A stretch of DNA of 16,480 nt. Source: Persicitalea sp038242095. Lineage in GTDB: Bacteria > Bacteroidota > Bacteroidia > Cytophagales > Spirosomataceae. The stretch is taken from NCBI GenBank assembly GCA_038242095.1, contig JBBSSJ010000081.1, forward strand, positions 1 through 16,480, written 5' to 3'. The notes under the pieces are model-generated. The model searched no databases. It was not told the DNA's origin and saw only the letters and a list, made by a program, of their open reading frames with translations. Below are positions 1 through 6,387 of the stretch, one piece after another. The position numbers and the translations under genes were made by a program. Each line of letters opens with the position of its first letter. Position 1 is the stretch's first letter.

Positions 1-2
1 AT

Positions 3-1073
3 AAACAGGTAGTAAAGCAGCATTGGAACGTAACATTCGCCAGGCAAAAGAAGATCACGCCCATGGCCAAGCGTATCATGGCGCTGGTCATTGACCAGAT
101 ACGTGACAATGATTTCGAGCTTAAACCCTGCTACCAGTTTAAGGTTTCGGAGCTTGCCGAAAAGTCTAGCCTGACGACCGAAACGCTGTATAATTACGTT
201 GAAGCCGCGTTACTCGAATTGGCGTCGATGACCTGGGAATTTCAGAAACCCAGGGAAAAGGACTCCAATGACCCGAAAGATTATGAATGGTACGTGCGTA
301 ACCTGCTGGATACGACCAAGGAAGAAAGAGTAGGCTACAAGAATGGAGTAGCCACAGTTTTGCTAAATCCACAACTTGCTCCCTATTTCATTCAAATAGC
401 CCATTACTCCAAGTTTCAGGTGGAAAGCTACATGCACTTGAAAAGTTGGTACTCGATGCGCTTCTTTGAAATCCTGTCGGCCTTCCGCGACATAGGGGAA
501 TGGAACGTAAGCATTGACGAGTACCGCCAAATGATGGACTGCTGGCAACAAAAAGACGTTTACGGGCGTGTGAGAAAAGACAAGGCAGGCATCCCCATAA
601 TGAAATATCGCGATAACGCGCAAATGATCGACCGGACCATCACTGAGCCTATGGAGGAATTGGCGGGAACTAAGCTGGCTTTTGATTACAGCCTGGTATA
701 TGAGGACGGGGGCGGTAGGCGGGGGCGACCTAAAATAATCGGGCTCAGCTTCAAGCTGCGTCACCGTGAGACCGATAACCTGCCCGAATGGTGGTTCGAG
801 CACCCTGTTCTGGTCGAGGCAATTAACGATCTCCGGGGTTTCAAGGTCTCCCAGCACAACATCAAGCTGTATTTTGAGGCCATCGGTTCGAAAGAAACCA
901 ATAAGTTAGTGCACGAGTGGCAGTTGAAGGAAAACACCAGCAAGCGTATAGATGATAGGGCTAAGTACTGCAACTCCGTTTTTGTAAAAGTGGGCAAAGC
1001 TGCCTTGGCGCGGGAGTACAACGAAATTCAGGAAGCCGTTGCCAAAAAGTTCGGTGGCGGCTCTAACACCTGA
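3..1073 (+). CDS. rep: Rep_3-family plasmid replication initiator, 5' end outside window
   Basis: Replication initiator of the Rep_3 (RepB/Pi-type) superfamily, which binds origin iterons through two winged-helix domains and recruits the host replisome. The family pattern is visible: an N-terminal helix (TPMAKRIMALVIDQI), the first winged helix with ELAEKSSLTTETLYNYVE, the central YSMRFFEILSAF segment, and a second winged helix ending in PKIIGLSFKLRHR, followed by a basic C-terminus. The first ATG is at 63, but the frame is open to the window edge and the residues before it (WNVTFARQKKITPM) read like the conserved family N-terminus, so the real start is probably upstream and the gene is 5'-partial here. 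It is one of only two plus-strand genes. A palindrome array begins at its stop codon. Family assignment is confident; the start is not. Confidence 0.9.
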   Translation, partial: KQVVKQHWNVTFARQKKITPMAKRIMALVIDQIRDNDFELKPCYQFKVSELAEKSSLTTETLYNYVEAALLELASMTWEFQKPREKDSNDPKDYEWYVRNLLDTTKEERVGYKNGVATVLLNPQLAPYFIQIAHYSKFQVESYMHLKSWYSMRFFEILSAFRDIGEWNVSIDEYRQMMDCWQQKDVYGRVRKDKAGIPIMKYRDNAQMIDRTITEPMEELAGTKLAFDYSLVYEDGGGRRGRPKIIGLSFKLRHRETDNLPEWWFEHPVLVEAINDLRGFKVSQHNIKLYFEAIGSKETNKLVHEWQLKENTSKRIDDRAKYCNSVFVKVGKAALAREYNEIQEAVAKKFGGGSNT

Positions 1074-1206
1074 TCGTCAACGATCAGACCGACGTCGACC
1101 GGCAGCGCCTGGCCTTGTCCACCGAAATACGTTAACGATTGCTTAGGCCAGGGTACCGGCTCCCGCCCCGATCAGGGCCGGGCAGCGGATGACTTCGTTA
1201 ACGATC
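1072..1206. repeat. Palindrome array 1 (GATCGTTAACGATC type), three copies
   Basis: Three copies of a palindrome built on TCGTTAACGA: gatcgtcaacgatc at 1072-1085, tacgttaacgatt at 1128-1140 and tcgttaacgatc at 1195-1206. Centres are 55 and 66 bp apart, which is 5 and 6 helical turns. The first copy overlaps the rep stop codon. The same motif recurs in clusters at 4199-4326 and 10141-10279. Probably binding sites for a plasmid-encoded dimer; the protein is not identified. Confidence 0.8.
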
Positions 1207-1336
1207 CAGTCAATCAGGGCGGCGCTACCTCGGCGCGGAGGTAATCGCACAATAGCAACTGGGCCATACCAGAAGGGAAATAATAATGCCGAGGGAGAGG
1301 GGCATGGTCTGCGTAATTTAATCGTAAAACCGCCCG
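1207..1336. other. Short gene-free stretch after array 1
   Basis: No convincing coding sequence on either strand. It holds a small perfect hairpin, TACCTC / GAGGTA, at 1227-1244. It separates rep (plus) from the convergent HTH gene (minus). No U-tract terminator was seen for rep. Confidence 0.4.
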
Positions 1337-1573
1337 TCAGGCGCTTTGCTCGGTGCGCTTCCGTCCTGCCGCCCAGCTGCTCAAACTCAAAACGGCTAAC
1401 GTCTCAAGCAGCCGCTCGTGTTCCTCCTGGCTCATGGGGCTGTCCTGGCCAACAAGGTTTTTAATGCGGAACGCGTTCAGGCCGGCCGTCTTCTCGATGC
1501 CCTTCCAGTTCAAAAGAGGACGCACTTGCGGATCGCTCAAGAAGGCGCTAGTGGTCTGCTGGTCTTCGTTCAT
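1337..1573 (-). CDS. Small HTH-like protein, paralogue A (78 aa)
   Basis: A 78-residue protein resembling the small Cro/XRE-like proteins common in Bacteroidota mobile DNA: a loop (RPLLNWKGIEKTAGL), a probable recognition helix (AFRIKNLV), then a C-terminal helix (EEHERLLETLAVL). It is clearly paralogous to the protein at 10541-10774: both share FLSDP, RPL(L/I)NW, (I/L)EK(T/A)AGL and a similar C-terminal helix. Its ATG is preceded by a good -7 box and a palindrome that could be an autoregulatory operator. It is convergent with rep and lies 131 bp from palindrome array 1, so copy control or partition control is a reasonable guess. The fold is inferred from the sequence pattern alone. Confidence 0.75.
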   Translation of the reverse strand: MNEDQQTTSAFLSDPQVRPLLNWKGIEKTAGLNAFRIKNLVGQDSPMSQEEHERLLETLAVLSLSSWAAGRKRTEQSA

Positions 1574-1589
1574 GGTACAGGTTTTTTTG

Positions 1590-1615
1590 CAAAAATACGA
1601 AAGTTATGGCATAAC
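1590..1615 (-). promoter_or_regulatory. Promoter -7 box and palindromic operator for the small HTH gene
   Basis: On the minus strand TATTTTTG (1597-1590) fits the Bacteroidota -7 consensus TAnnTTTG. Six bases upstream of it lies gttatggcataac (1603-1615), a perfect 6-bp inverted repeat around one base, placed between the -7 and -33 positions where a small repressor would block RNA polymerase. Autoregulation by the HTH protein is inferred. Confidence 0.55.
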
Positions 1616-1826
1616 GTGGCCATGTTCTTTGCTCCGAAAAACCCGTTCGGACGGCCGGTGTCGGCGGTTTTTGTACTAACTTTTAACTTAACCCCATAGT
1701 GTCGTTTGCTCAAAAGCCGAAAGATAAATCAATCGCGACACTCGGCCAGTATCCAAATTCGCTTTTTTGTAAAAAGCACCCAAAAAATTGGTGCAAGTGA
1801 GGTTTTGAAAGGCCTGGTCCCTTATC

Positions 1827-1862
1827 AATTCTAATTCTCCCGATTTCGGGGAAATTAGAATT
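1827..1862 (-). terminator. Long hairpin just after the HNH stop codon
   Basis: aattctaatt pairs perfectly with aattagaatt, and the stem continues with TCCCGA / TCGGGG-type pairing around a tiny loop. It starts a few bases after the HNH stop, the position of a terminator or 3' protective structure. No U-tract follows on the minus strand, so classical intrinsic termination is uncertain. Confidence 0.45.
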
Positions 1863-1868
1863 CCGGCC

Positions 1869-2315
1869 CTAGTACATTTCGAGTCCCTGACGGGCGGCGG
1901 CTAACACTTCAAAGCACGAACCACGCCGTTCGATCATCGCCCTAGCGGCCTCCTTATCGAGTTTGCGTTTGGTGCAGTTCCTGACATGCTTCACGATGTC
2001 GGACGTCTGAACGCCATGGTCGAGGTAGGCAGCGGTAGCGGTAGCAAAATCCTCGACGGGACGGTTCCCCCGGCTGGTGTTGCACTTGTGGCAGCACGTC
2101 ACGAGATTGGTTTCCTTATTGGTTCCGCCCTGGCTGTGGGGCTTGATATGGTCAAGGGTCAACTGGGTTCCCTCCTCGACCGAAGCGCCGCAATAGGCAC
2201 AAGCAAGCCCGTCACGTAGGTAAATGCTAAGTCTTTTTATTTGCGTAATCCAGTTCATACCCTGATATTTACCCTGGCCCCGGCTGGTGTTCTTCGCCTT
2301 TTTGTAAGCTCCCAT
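1869..2315 (-). CDS. HNH endonuclease
   Basis: A 148-residue HNH nuclease of the McrA-like zinc-bearing type. Visible features: zinc Cys pair CAYC at residues 39-42, the core LTLDHIKPHSQGGTN (D55-H56, then H60), N70 at the start of the NLVTCCHKC segment, and the second Cys pair ending at C78 with CNTSRG. The N-terminus is basic (about the first 20 residues) and the C-terminal third is a charged helical extension. Such small HNH proteins occur in phages and plasmids as nicking or homing-type nucleases or packaging partners; the substrate cannot be told from sequence. Transcribed alone from copy 1 of the shared promoter (2347-2388), with a leader of only about 25 nt. The start is the ATG closest to that leader. 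Confidence 0.92.
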   Translation of the reverse strand: MGAYKKAKNTSRGQGKYQGMNWITQIKRLSIYLRDGLACAYCGASVEEGTQLTLDHIKPHSQGGTNKETNLVTCCHKCNTSRGNRPVEDFATATAAYLDHGVQTSDIVKHVRNCTKRKLDKEAARAMIERRGSCFEVLAAARQGLEMY

Positions 2316-2346
2316 AACGTCCTCTGTGGTAGATGTTTCAACTACC

Positions 2347-2388
2347 TAAAGATAGGGAATCACGGCGAATTAACCAAATTTGAGTACA
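2347..2388 (-). promoter_or_regulatory. Shared-type promoter P1 (HNH gene)
   Basis: On the minus strand TATCTTTA (2354-2347) is the -7 box and TTTGGTTAA around 2379-2371 is the -33 region, preceded by a conserved TGTACTCAAA block. Spacing equals that of the five other copies (6007, 6827, 7923, 8577, 13717). The leader begins with GGTAG-(9 nt)-CTACC, a stem-loop at the predicted RNA 5' end. Confidence 0.85.
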
Positions 2389-2526
2389 GCTATTTGAGTG
2401 ATTATTTGAATTGTTTTTCTTGCCCTCGGTGGCACGTGTTATGTCCGTTCCTTACCCTAGAAGCCATTTTTTTTCGCGGGCGCGAAGCGACGCATGCCGC
2501 CCCTGGCGCGGTGGTCTTTTTTTCTT

Positions 2527-2608
2527 GCGTCAGGGGGATGAAGGAAAGGCTATGGGCCTTTGTCCGCAGGACGGAACCCAGAATCGACCGGTCCGAAGGG
2601 AGACGCCC
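2527..2608. repeat. Dispersed ~90-bp repeat, copy 1 (shorter form)
   Basis: Runs from GCGTCAGGGGGATG to GAAGGGAGACGCCC. Related copies lie at 9571-9664 and 14272-14364. The ends GCGTC and GACGC are complementary, so the unit could close into a stem. This copy lacks about 10 bases present in the others. No coding function is apparent. Confidence 0.7.
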
Positions 2609-2671
2609 GCACCCTAAGACTCGTTCTGGCCATGCATCGAAATTTAGGTTCAAAGTTCGGACACCTTCAAA

Positions 2672-2777
2672 TCAGGCTGGCCTTAGCGATATAGCTGCCG
2701 TCAGCATCAATATTTTTGTACTGCCAGAGATCGGCTTTTTGTAATTCGGCTTGTCTTCCATCTTTTCTCTCAAAAAT
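2672..2777 (-). pseudogene. Possible short coding remnant
   Basis: One minus-strand frame reads as a plausible 34-residue protein end (ADLWQYKNIDADGSYIAKA), stops at 2672, and has a TAA immediately before it with no normal start codon. The composition looks coding, but the stretch is short and I do not recognise it. It may be the tail of a deleted gene or chance. Confidence 0.2.
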
Positions 2778-2828
2778 TTAAGGTCTAAAAATACTGTATA
2801 CGCCATTAAAAACGAAAAGGCAAATGCA

Positions 2829-3600
2829 TTAGGCTAAAATTTCACCCTCCCATTTCCCGGTCAACCTCTGCAACTCTTTCAAAGAAAAATCCGACTGAAA
2901 GCGGTGGCCGATCTTCTCCTCAATGACCGCGTAACGGGCCAGCAGATCCGGGTTCGCTCTGGCCGAAATACAAAGATCAGCGCGACTGGCCAGCACACAG
3001 AAGCAGCACGAAAAACGGGACATGCCCAGATCGTAGGCCGGATGGTAGGGTAGGGCGTTTTTGCGAATTGTCCCCCAGACTTTTTTCAACCCCCATTTGT
3101 GGATGGGCAGGTAGTCATCGACGCGGCGGGTTTTGGTTGTCAACTTCTTATTTAGCTGCAAAACCCGCTTGTTAGCGCGAGCCGTGGTCTCCTGCTTCCG
3201 AAAACCATACACGTATAACACGCGGCTTTGTCTTTGGCCCTTGGTCAAGGCCGTTACCACCCTGGCCCCCGGTCCGCGTTTGAAATCGCTGGTACAGTAG
3301 CGCTGGCCGTAGGAGGGCCATTTTCCGCGCCGCTCGACGTACTCCAGCAGCGTCTCCTCGTAGCCTGACGCGTTGCGGCGGGCGGTATAGTGAACCGGCA
3401 GGTCAAATAAATCCGCCTGGCGCTGCACCAGTTCGCTCGTGCCTTTTCACGCCATGTCTCCCAGTTCCTGGTGGGATATAACTATCCGACTGCGGGGGTA
3501 GCCCTGGGCATCGGCCATGCGGCATTTCCTACAGAGCGCAGAGCGAATCCTTGCCACCGCTCCTGTTAATTACAATATGGGTGTAGTCATGCAGTTTCAT
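2829..3600 (-). pseudogene. PAPS reductase / DndC-like PP-loop protein, broken by a frameshift and a nonsense codon
   Basis: The start (ATG at 3600) encodes NRSGGKDSLCAL, the SGGKDS PP-loop of the phosphoadenosine-phosphosulfate reductase superfamily, then hits TAG at 3529-3531. Removing one A from ctgtAgg restores CALWKCRMADAQGYPRS in the next frame. That frame meets TGA at 3447-3449, where MA-W-KGTSEL would be expected (TGG to TGA), and then runs open to 2829 through YCTSDFKRGPG, a C-terminal Cys cluster (SRFSCCFC) and a helical tail. Reconstructed length is about 256 residues, normal for phage/plasmid PAPS-reductase-like proteins, whose roles range from sulfur metabolism to DNA modification. 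The start overlaps the upstream gene by 14 bp. A shorter product from GTG 3428 would lack the PP-loop. Confidence 0.85.
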
Positions 3601-3952
3601 GGGCGGCGTCTGACAGGGTACGAGCGGCCAGCACACCGGCCACGAAATGAGCCTTTTCGAGGTAACCCGCGTCGGCCAGTTCTTTGATCCGCTCCTCGGC
3701 GGCAAGAAAAACCTGCTTCGCCGCAAATGCCGGGTCTTCGATGCCCTCAGCGGCCAGTGCGCGAGGGTTGAACCGGACGGCACCGATGAACTCGAGGGTA
3801 ATTCGCCAGGCGGCGTCGATCTGCTTCTGGGGATTGTTTTTGGCCCGCCAGTACGCACCGTTGTCAAAGAGGTCTACGAATTCATCTTCCAGCGTCCGGT
3901 CGAGCAAAAGCAGGGTTTGGTACAAAACCGGCTTTGTCTTTTCCTCGGCCAT
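3587..3952 (-). CDS. Hypothetical protein, 121 aa, helical
   Basis: Not recognised. The 121-residue product is rich in predicted helix and acidic/aromatic residues (LLLLDRTLEDEFVDLFDNG, then QIDAAWRITLEF and AGYLEKAHFVAGVLAARTL), soluble, with no signal peptide or membrane segment. The ATG at 3952 is the first start after a stop in this frame. The frame is open for 23 codons before it and is separated from the 53-residue ORF at 4022-4183 by one TAG only, so the two could be halves of one interrupted gene of about 198 residues. Its end overlaps the PAPS-reductase-like start by 14 bp, so the two were probably translated from one mRNA. Confidence 0.65.
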   Translation of the reverse strand: MAEEKTKPVLYQTLLLLDRTLEDEFVDLFDNGAYWRAKNNPQKQIDAAWRITLEFIGAVRFNPRALAAEGIEDPAFAAKQVFLAAEERIKELADAGYLEKAHFVAGVLAARTLSDAAHETA

Positions 3953-4021
3953 CAGCGGTCCGAAGTGGGACCGCTCTACGTGGGACTTTCGGAGGTAGTA
4001 CCCTATGGCATCTGTCTTTTT

Positions 4022-4183
4022 CTAAAAGACGCCCACGCGCAACCCGCCATTACTGACCAGATAGCGGCCGTCCTCCAAATGATCAAGCTGCCAGCCATTG
4101 TTTTCGCCAATGGTTGTCTTGACGGGCGCGGTGGGATAATCAAGCCCCTGGGGGCGAATACGGAAATTCTTGTTTTTAGACAT
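4022..4183 (-). CDS. Small hypothetical protein, 53 aa
   Basis: A 53-residue frame starting at ATG 4183 (MSKNKNFRIRPQGLDYP) and ending at TAG 4022. The basic N-terminus and the sequence GWQLDHLEDGRYLVSNGG look like genuine protein. No family recognised. It is the first gene of a minus-strand run that continues with the 121-residue gene and the PAPS-reductase-like gene, and it lies just downstream of palindrome array 2, whose first copy is 16 bp from its ATG, so that site could control its transcription. The next gene continues in the same frame after the single TAG, so it may be the N-terminal part of a longer protein. Confidence 0.5.
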   Translation of the reverse strand: MSKNKNFRIRPQGLDYPTAPVKTTIGENNGWQLDHLEDGRYLVSNGGLRVGVF

Positions 4184-4198
4184 GGTTGAAAGGAAGTT

Positions 4199-4326
4199 TC
4201 GTTAACGATTGAAAAGATTTATTCGACGAGCGGCGGGCCTGGCCACGAAGTTCTATTAACGATCCGGGCCAGCTGTGGACCAGGTGCGCGCCGGATCTGG
4301 CAATAGATCGTCAACGATCGTTAACC
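4199..4326. repeat. Palindrome array 2 (TCGTTAACGA type)
   Basis: Copies: tcgttaacgatt (4199-4210), ctattaacgatc (4253-4264, degenerate), gatcgtcaacgatc (4306-4319, identical to the first copy of array 1) and an overlapping cgatcgttaacc (4315-4326). Successive centres are 54, 55 and 10 bp apart. It fills the gap between the coiled-coil gene stop (4328) and the 53-residue gene start (4183). Confidence 0.8.
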
Positions 4327-4327
4327 A

Positions 4328-4621
4328 TCAATCCGCGCGCGTCAGCTCATCGAAGGCCTGGATAAAATTCCTACGCCGGGTGACCTCATCGCCCAGTTCG
4401 AGCGTCAGTTCTTCCACCCGTGCGCGCAGCGCGCGCAACTCTTCCTCGGCCCGCTGCCGGTATTCGCGGTTGCTTTTCTCCTGATGGGCAAAGTCGAAGA
4501 CGATTAGCTCGACAGCCGTTGCGAATGCGCCGGTCGATACGGATGGCCGGGCCATGTAGTCGGTTACAATCTTAGTGAGCTCGGGCTTTTGGCCGAGGAA
4601 TCGGAGTGAAACGGTTTTCAT
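4328..4621 (-). CDS. Small protein with RHH-like N-terminus and coiled coil, 97 aa
   Basis: The start at ATG 4621 overlaps the exonuclease stop as ATGA, so translation is probably coupled. Residues 1-8 (MKTVSLRF) could form the short strand of a ribbon-helix-helix fold, followed by two helical stretches (ELTKIVTDYMARP and GAFATAVELIVFDFA). From about residue 52 the chain is charged with heptad-like spacing (NREYRQRAEEELRALRARV), a likely coiled coil. The combination would suit a DNA-binding adaptor such as a partition or recombination accessory protein; this is inference and the family is not recognised. Palindrome array 2 starts 2 bp after its stop. It is the last gene of the unit driven by promoter P2. 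Confidence 0.65.
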   Translation of the reverse strand: MKTVSLRFLGQKPELTKIVTDYMARPSVSTGAFATAVELIVFDFAHQEKSNREYRQRAEEELRALRARVEELTLELGDEVTRRRNFIQAFDELTRAD

Positions 4622-5304
4622 ACGGCTGTGAGCGTTTGGTGATTGGAAACAAGAGACACGGGCGACGGCAGAGCCGCCCACGAGGAGGGAATGAAGGGGA
4701 TGCCCTGGCGCTGACGGCGGGCAAGTTCATCCAGCAGAGACTGGTACTTTTTCCGCCCACCCTCGACAAATTCCGAATCCGTGGCAAAATCGAAACGCCA
4801 GACGGCAAAGGGTTTGATCTTCTGGATGGCCAGAAAGCAAAAGCGCGGGCGGTGCGCGGCTGGTGCACTGATGGCATCGAGATAGAAAGCCGCCTGGCGG
4901 TCGTAATGGTACCGCTGACAGCTTTTTAGGAACTCCTCGCGGCTTCGGCACGATGTGGTTTTTAAGTCCGTCACCAGGCGTTCTTTGTACACGCCGTCCA
5001 ACTTGCTTTTCAGTGGCAGGCCCGTGGCCGGATCTTCCCAAAGCCGAAGGCTCTCTTTTTTGGAAAACTGCACGATCCAGCTGAGGTACGGGTCGGCGCG
5101 CCCGGCGCGGGTCATTGCCTCGACCTGCGCCATATCGACACCCTCGGCGGGTCCTTTCACTAACTGCGGTTCGAGCAGGTACTGGTGCACCGCGCTGCCG
5201 GTGGCGAAGGCCTTCACGGGTTTGCGGTCACGGATGTTAAAAATGAAATTCTCAAATTCGGAAAGGTCACTGTTAGCGAACCTGCGGAGCTTACGGTAGT
5301 TCAT
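4618..5304 (-). CDS. RecE / exonuclease VIII-like PD-(D/E)XK nuclease (DUF3799-type)
   Basis: A 228-residue protein of the exodeoxyribonuclease VIII PDDEXK-like family (DUF3799), dsDNA exonucleases that make 3' overhangs for annealing by RecT/Redbeta-type partners. Markers: FATGSAVHQYLLEP (residues 33-46, the family helix with H40), L102-D103-G104 in KSKLDGV, T112-D113-L114-K115-T116 (the D-x-K core), and YDRQAAFY (Q137, Y141), the conserved QxxxY helix. The length fits the nuclease domain without the large N-terminal half of E. coli RecE. It lies 12 bp after the small zinc-finger gene and overlaps the next gene by 4 bp. No RecT-like annealase is recognisable nearby, which is unusual; the unknown genes at 7158 and 4328 are candidates for the partner. 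Confidence 0.88.
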   Translation of the reverse strand: MNYRKLRRFANSDLSEFENFIFNIRDRKPVKAFATGSAVHQYLLEPQLVKGPAEGVDMAQVEAMTRAGRADPYLSWIVQFSKKESLRLWEDPATGLPLKSKLDGVYKERLVTDLKTTSCRSREEFLKSCQRYHYDRQAAFYLDAISAPAAHRPRFCFLAIQKIKPFAVWRFDFATDSEFVEGGRKKYQSLLDELARRQRQGIPFIPSSWAALPSPVSLVSNHQTLTAV

Positions 5305-5316
5305 ATACGTCAGGGG

Positions 5317-5523
5317 TTAATCAAGCGTGTCGGCGTCGATAGTCTTCTGACAGTACAGGCACTCGACGAATCGGGGATCAGCCGAACGCGCGAAGTGGTG
5401 CAGGCAGGTTTTGCGGCCTTCGCCTAAAAAGCCCCGACCGCCCAGCACCTGGCCGCAATCGCTGCACGTCTGGCCGTAATTATCGCTCTGGGTGCGGTTA
5501 TGGGGGCATCCTGAGATAGACAT
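5317..5523 (-). CDS. Small Cys-rich zinc-binding protein, 68 aa
   Basis: Contains four possible metal pairs: C6-P-H, C20-x2-C23-G, C40-x2-H-H and C55-x2-C58 (LYCQK), so it probably folds as a double zinc ribbon or knuckle. Such miniproteins are common among phage and plasmid early genes and often bind nucleic acid; no closer role can be given. It sits between the DUF3846-like gene and the RecE-like gene, 12 bp before the latter, and is presumably cotranscribed from P2. A GC-rich hairpin (5541-5560) lies just upstream. Confidence 0.75.
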   Translation of the reverse strand: MSISGCPHNRTQSDNYGQTCSDCGQVLGGRGFLGEGRKTCLHHFARSADPRFVECLYCQKTIDADTLD

Positions 5524-5540
5524 AGGGTTCGGGTTTAGAT

Positions 5541-5560
5541 CCCGGCCCGGATGGGCCGGG
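5541..5560. other. Perfect GC hairpin between two minus-strand genes
   Basis: cccggccc and gggccggg form an 8-bp perfect stem with a 4-base loop, in the 48-bp gap between the DUF3846-like stop and the next start. No U-tract follows on either strand, so it is more likely an RNA processing or stability element than a full terminator. Confidence 0.6.
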
Positions 5561-5571
5561 ACAGTCGTAAA

Positions 5572-5937
5572 TCAGGCTACCTCAGCGATGCAAACAGTAT
5601 CCAGCTTCAGGTGGACCGTTCCCCAGCGGATGAGCGTTGCGACGTGTTCGGCGCTTAGCGTGGTGTCGGCACTAACGCCGCTGCCATCGTGGGCAAAAAT
5701 CAGCCCGTTGCCGACAAAGGTGGCGGGGTAGCCGCGCACGGTGAACTGCTCGCGCTCCGGCGTGGCAAACGCCGCCTCGCGGTCGATCCAGATGGCATTT
5801 TTCCGGTCGATGGGCACGGGTTCGGGATTAGTGCCGTCAAGGGCGGAACAAAGTGATTCGAGGCCTGTTTCGATTTCGACCTGGCGCACCTGGCGCGTGG
5901 CCACCTCGATAAGGATGGCGGTGATTTTTTGGGACAT
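5572..5937 (-). CDS. DUF3846-like protein, paralogue 1 (121 aa)
   Basis: Resembles the DUF3846 family found in phage and plasmid early regions: a leading strand (SQKITAILIEV), RQVEIETGLESL, an IWIDREA core, then the GYPATFVGNGLIFAHD turn and a final helix/strand pair. It is paralogous to the product at 6388-6765: both share EI-x2-GL, D-(R/K)-x-N-x2-W-(I/L)-D, a GxGL(I/V) segment and an IRWGTV / VQWIGAV ending. The start is ATG 5937; a TTG two codons earlier is not needed. It is the first gene after promoter P2, with a leader of about 60 nt carrying a GCGG hairpin. Biochemical function of the family is unknown. Confidence 0.75.
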   Translation of the reverse strand: MSQKITAILIEVATRQVRQVEIETGLESLCSALDGTNPEPVPIDRKNAIWIDREAAFATPEREQFTVRGYPATFVGNGLIFAHDGSGVSADTTLSAEHVATLIRWGTVHLKLDTVCIAEVA

Positions 5938-5949
5938 GGGCAAATTGTG

Positions 5950-5967
5950 GTAGCGGTACGCCGCTGC
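5950..5967. repeat. Short GC palindrome (AGCGG-tacg-CCGCT), one of several copies
   Basis: gtagcggtacgccgctgc folds as a stem with a 4-base loop. An identical copy is at 13661-13678; close variants are at 9221-9238 and 9362-9379, with a reversed form at 14365-14378. The two identical copies sit in the leaders after promoters P2 and P6, so they are transcribed into the 5' UTR. REP-like. Confidence 0.65.
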
Positions 5968-6006
5968 GGTGAGAAATGAGCGCTTTTAAAACGCCTTTAA
6001 CTTGCT

Positions 6007-6048
6007 TAAAGATAGAGCCTTTTGCCAACTTAACCAAATTTGAATACA
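6007..6048 (-). promoter_or_regulatory. Shared-type promoter P2
   Basis: Minus strand: -7 TATCTTTA at 6014-6007, TTTGGTTAA ending at 6031, and upstream TGTATTCAAA to 6048. Same spacing as the other five copies. The leader starts with a GGCGTT / AAGCGCT-type stem-loop, followed by the GCGG palindrome. Drives the DUF3846-like, zinc-finger, RecE-like and coiled-coil genes. Confidence 0.85.
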
Positions 6049-6082
6049 AATATTTTTGCCGCTTTGGAAAGTTTTTTTCGGT

Positions 6083-6331
6083 TTATGAACAGCGGTGAAT
6101 GTTGTCGAAATGCGCTTGCTGGCTGGGATGGGGTTTGAAATCCCGGTCGCGGCAAAAGCTATCAATGATAGCCCGTATCAGCTGCTCGTTATGATCGTAA
6201 AAGTGCGGCGGAACGCTGCCCGACTTAAATACGGCTTCGACCTTATCCTCCAAGACATCGGCGATCCAAAGCAGCTTTCGATTTAGCTGCGCTTTCAGGG
6301 TGGCTTTCATTTCTTCCTCACTAAGTTCCAT
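6083..6331 (-). CDS. Small hypothetical protein, 82 aa
   Basis: Start chosen at ATG 6331 (MELSEEEMKATLKAQL), because the open frame before it overlaps the upstream DUF3846-like gene and reads as non-coding. The product is mainly helical and acidic at the N-terminus, with a central segment VEAVFKSGSVPPHFYDHNEQLIRAIIDSF and a His-rich tail (HPSQQAHFDNIHRCS). Not recognised. It is the second gene of the P3 unit, 56 bp after the second DUF3846-like gene. Its stop is about 35 bp from the upstream end of promoter P2, so the units follow each other closely. Confidence 0.7.
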   Translation of the reverse strand: MELSEEEMKATLKAQLNRKLLWIADVLEDKVEAVFKSGSVPPHFYDHNEQLIRAIIDSFCRDRDFKPHPSQQAHFDNIHRCS

Positions 6332-6387
6332 ATCTGGGTCGATTAAGATTTGTGTGGCGGGCCTTATGGCCCACCACGATTGACAAA

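Larger units (their letters stand above)
1574..1868. other. Gene-free region between HTH gene and HNH gene
   Basis: No gene seen. Apart from the promoter/operator at 1590-1615 it contains an imperfect inverted repeat with A- and T-rich ends around 1637-1677, a 7-bp inverted repeat (AGTGTCG / CGACACT) around 1699-1741, and the hairpin at 1827-1862. Confidence 0.4.
2316..2828. other. Gene-free region upstream of the HNH gene
   Basis: About 510 bases with no intact gene. It holds promoter P1, an upstream AT-rich stretch (2389-2420), a dispersed repeat copy at 2527-2608, and a possible short coding remnant at 2672-2777. Open frames across the GC-rich repeat are low-complexity and not believed. 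Confidence 0.5.

Noticed and set aside
363..857. Minus-strand open frame of 164 codons inside rep
   Set aside because: Antisense shadow of a clear Rep_3 gene; no domain features.
1699..1741. Inverted repeat AGTGTCG / CGACACT with a possible TATCTTTC -7 box near 1721
   Set aside because: The only upstream TTTG is about 27 bp away, too far compared with the 20-bp spacing of the clear promoters, and no gene follows on the minus strand until the HTH gene, which has a better promoter.
3647..4189. Plus-strand open frame of 180 codons
   Set aside because: Antisense to the 121- and 53-residue genes, which have better protein-like composition and a coherent operon on the minus strand.
5837..6049. 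Minus-strand frame beginning MYSNLVKLAKG, similar to the start of a frame at 8395-8619 (MYSNLVKIDKR)
   Set aside because: The similarity comes from translating the conserved promoter block itself. Both frames run across the promoter and leader into a real gene in another frame.
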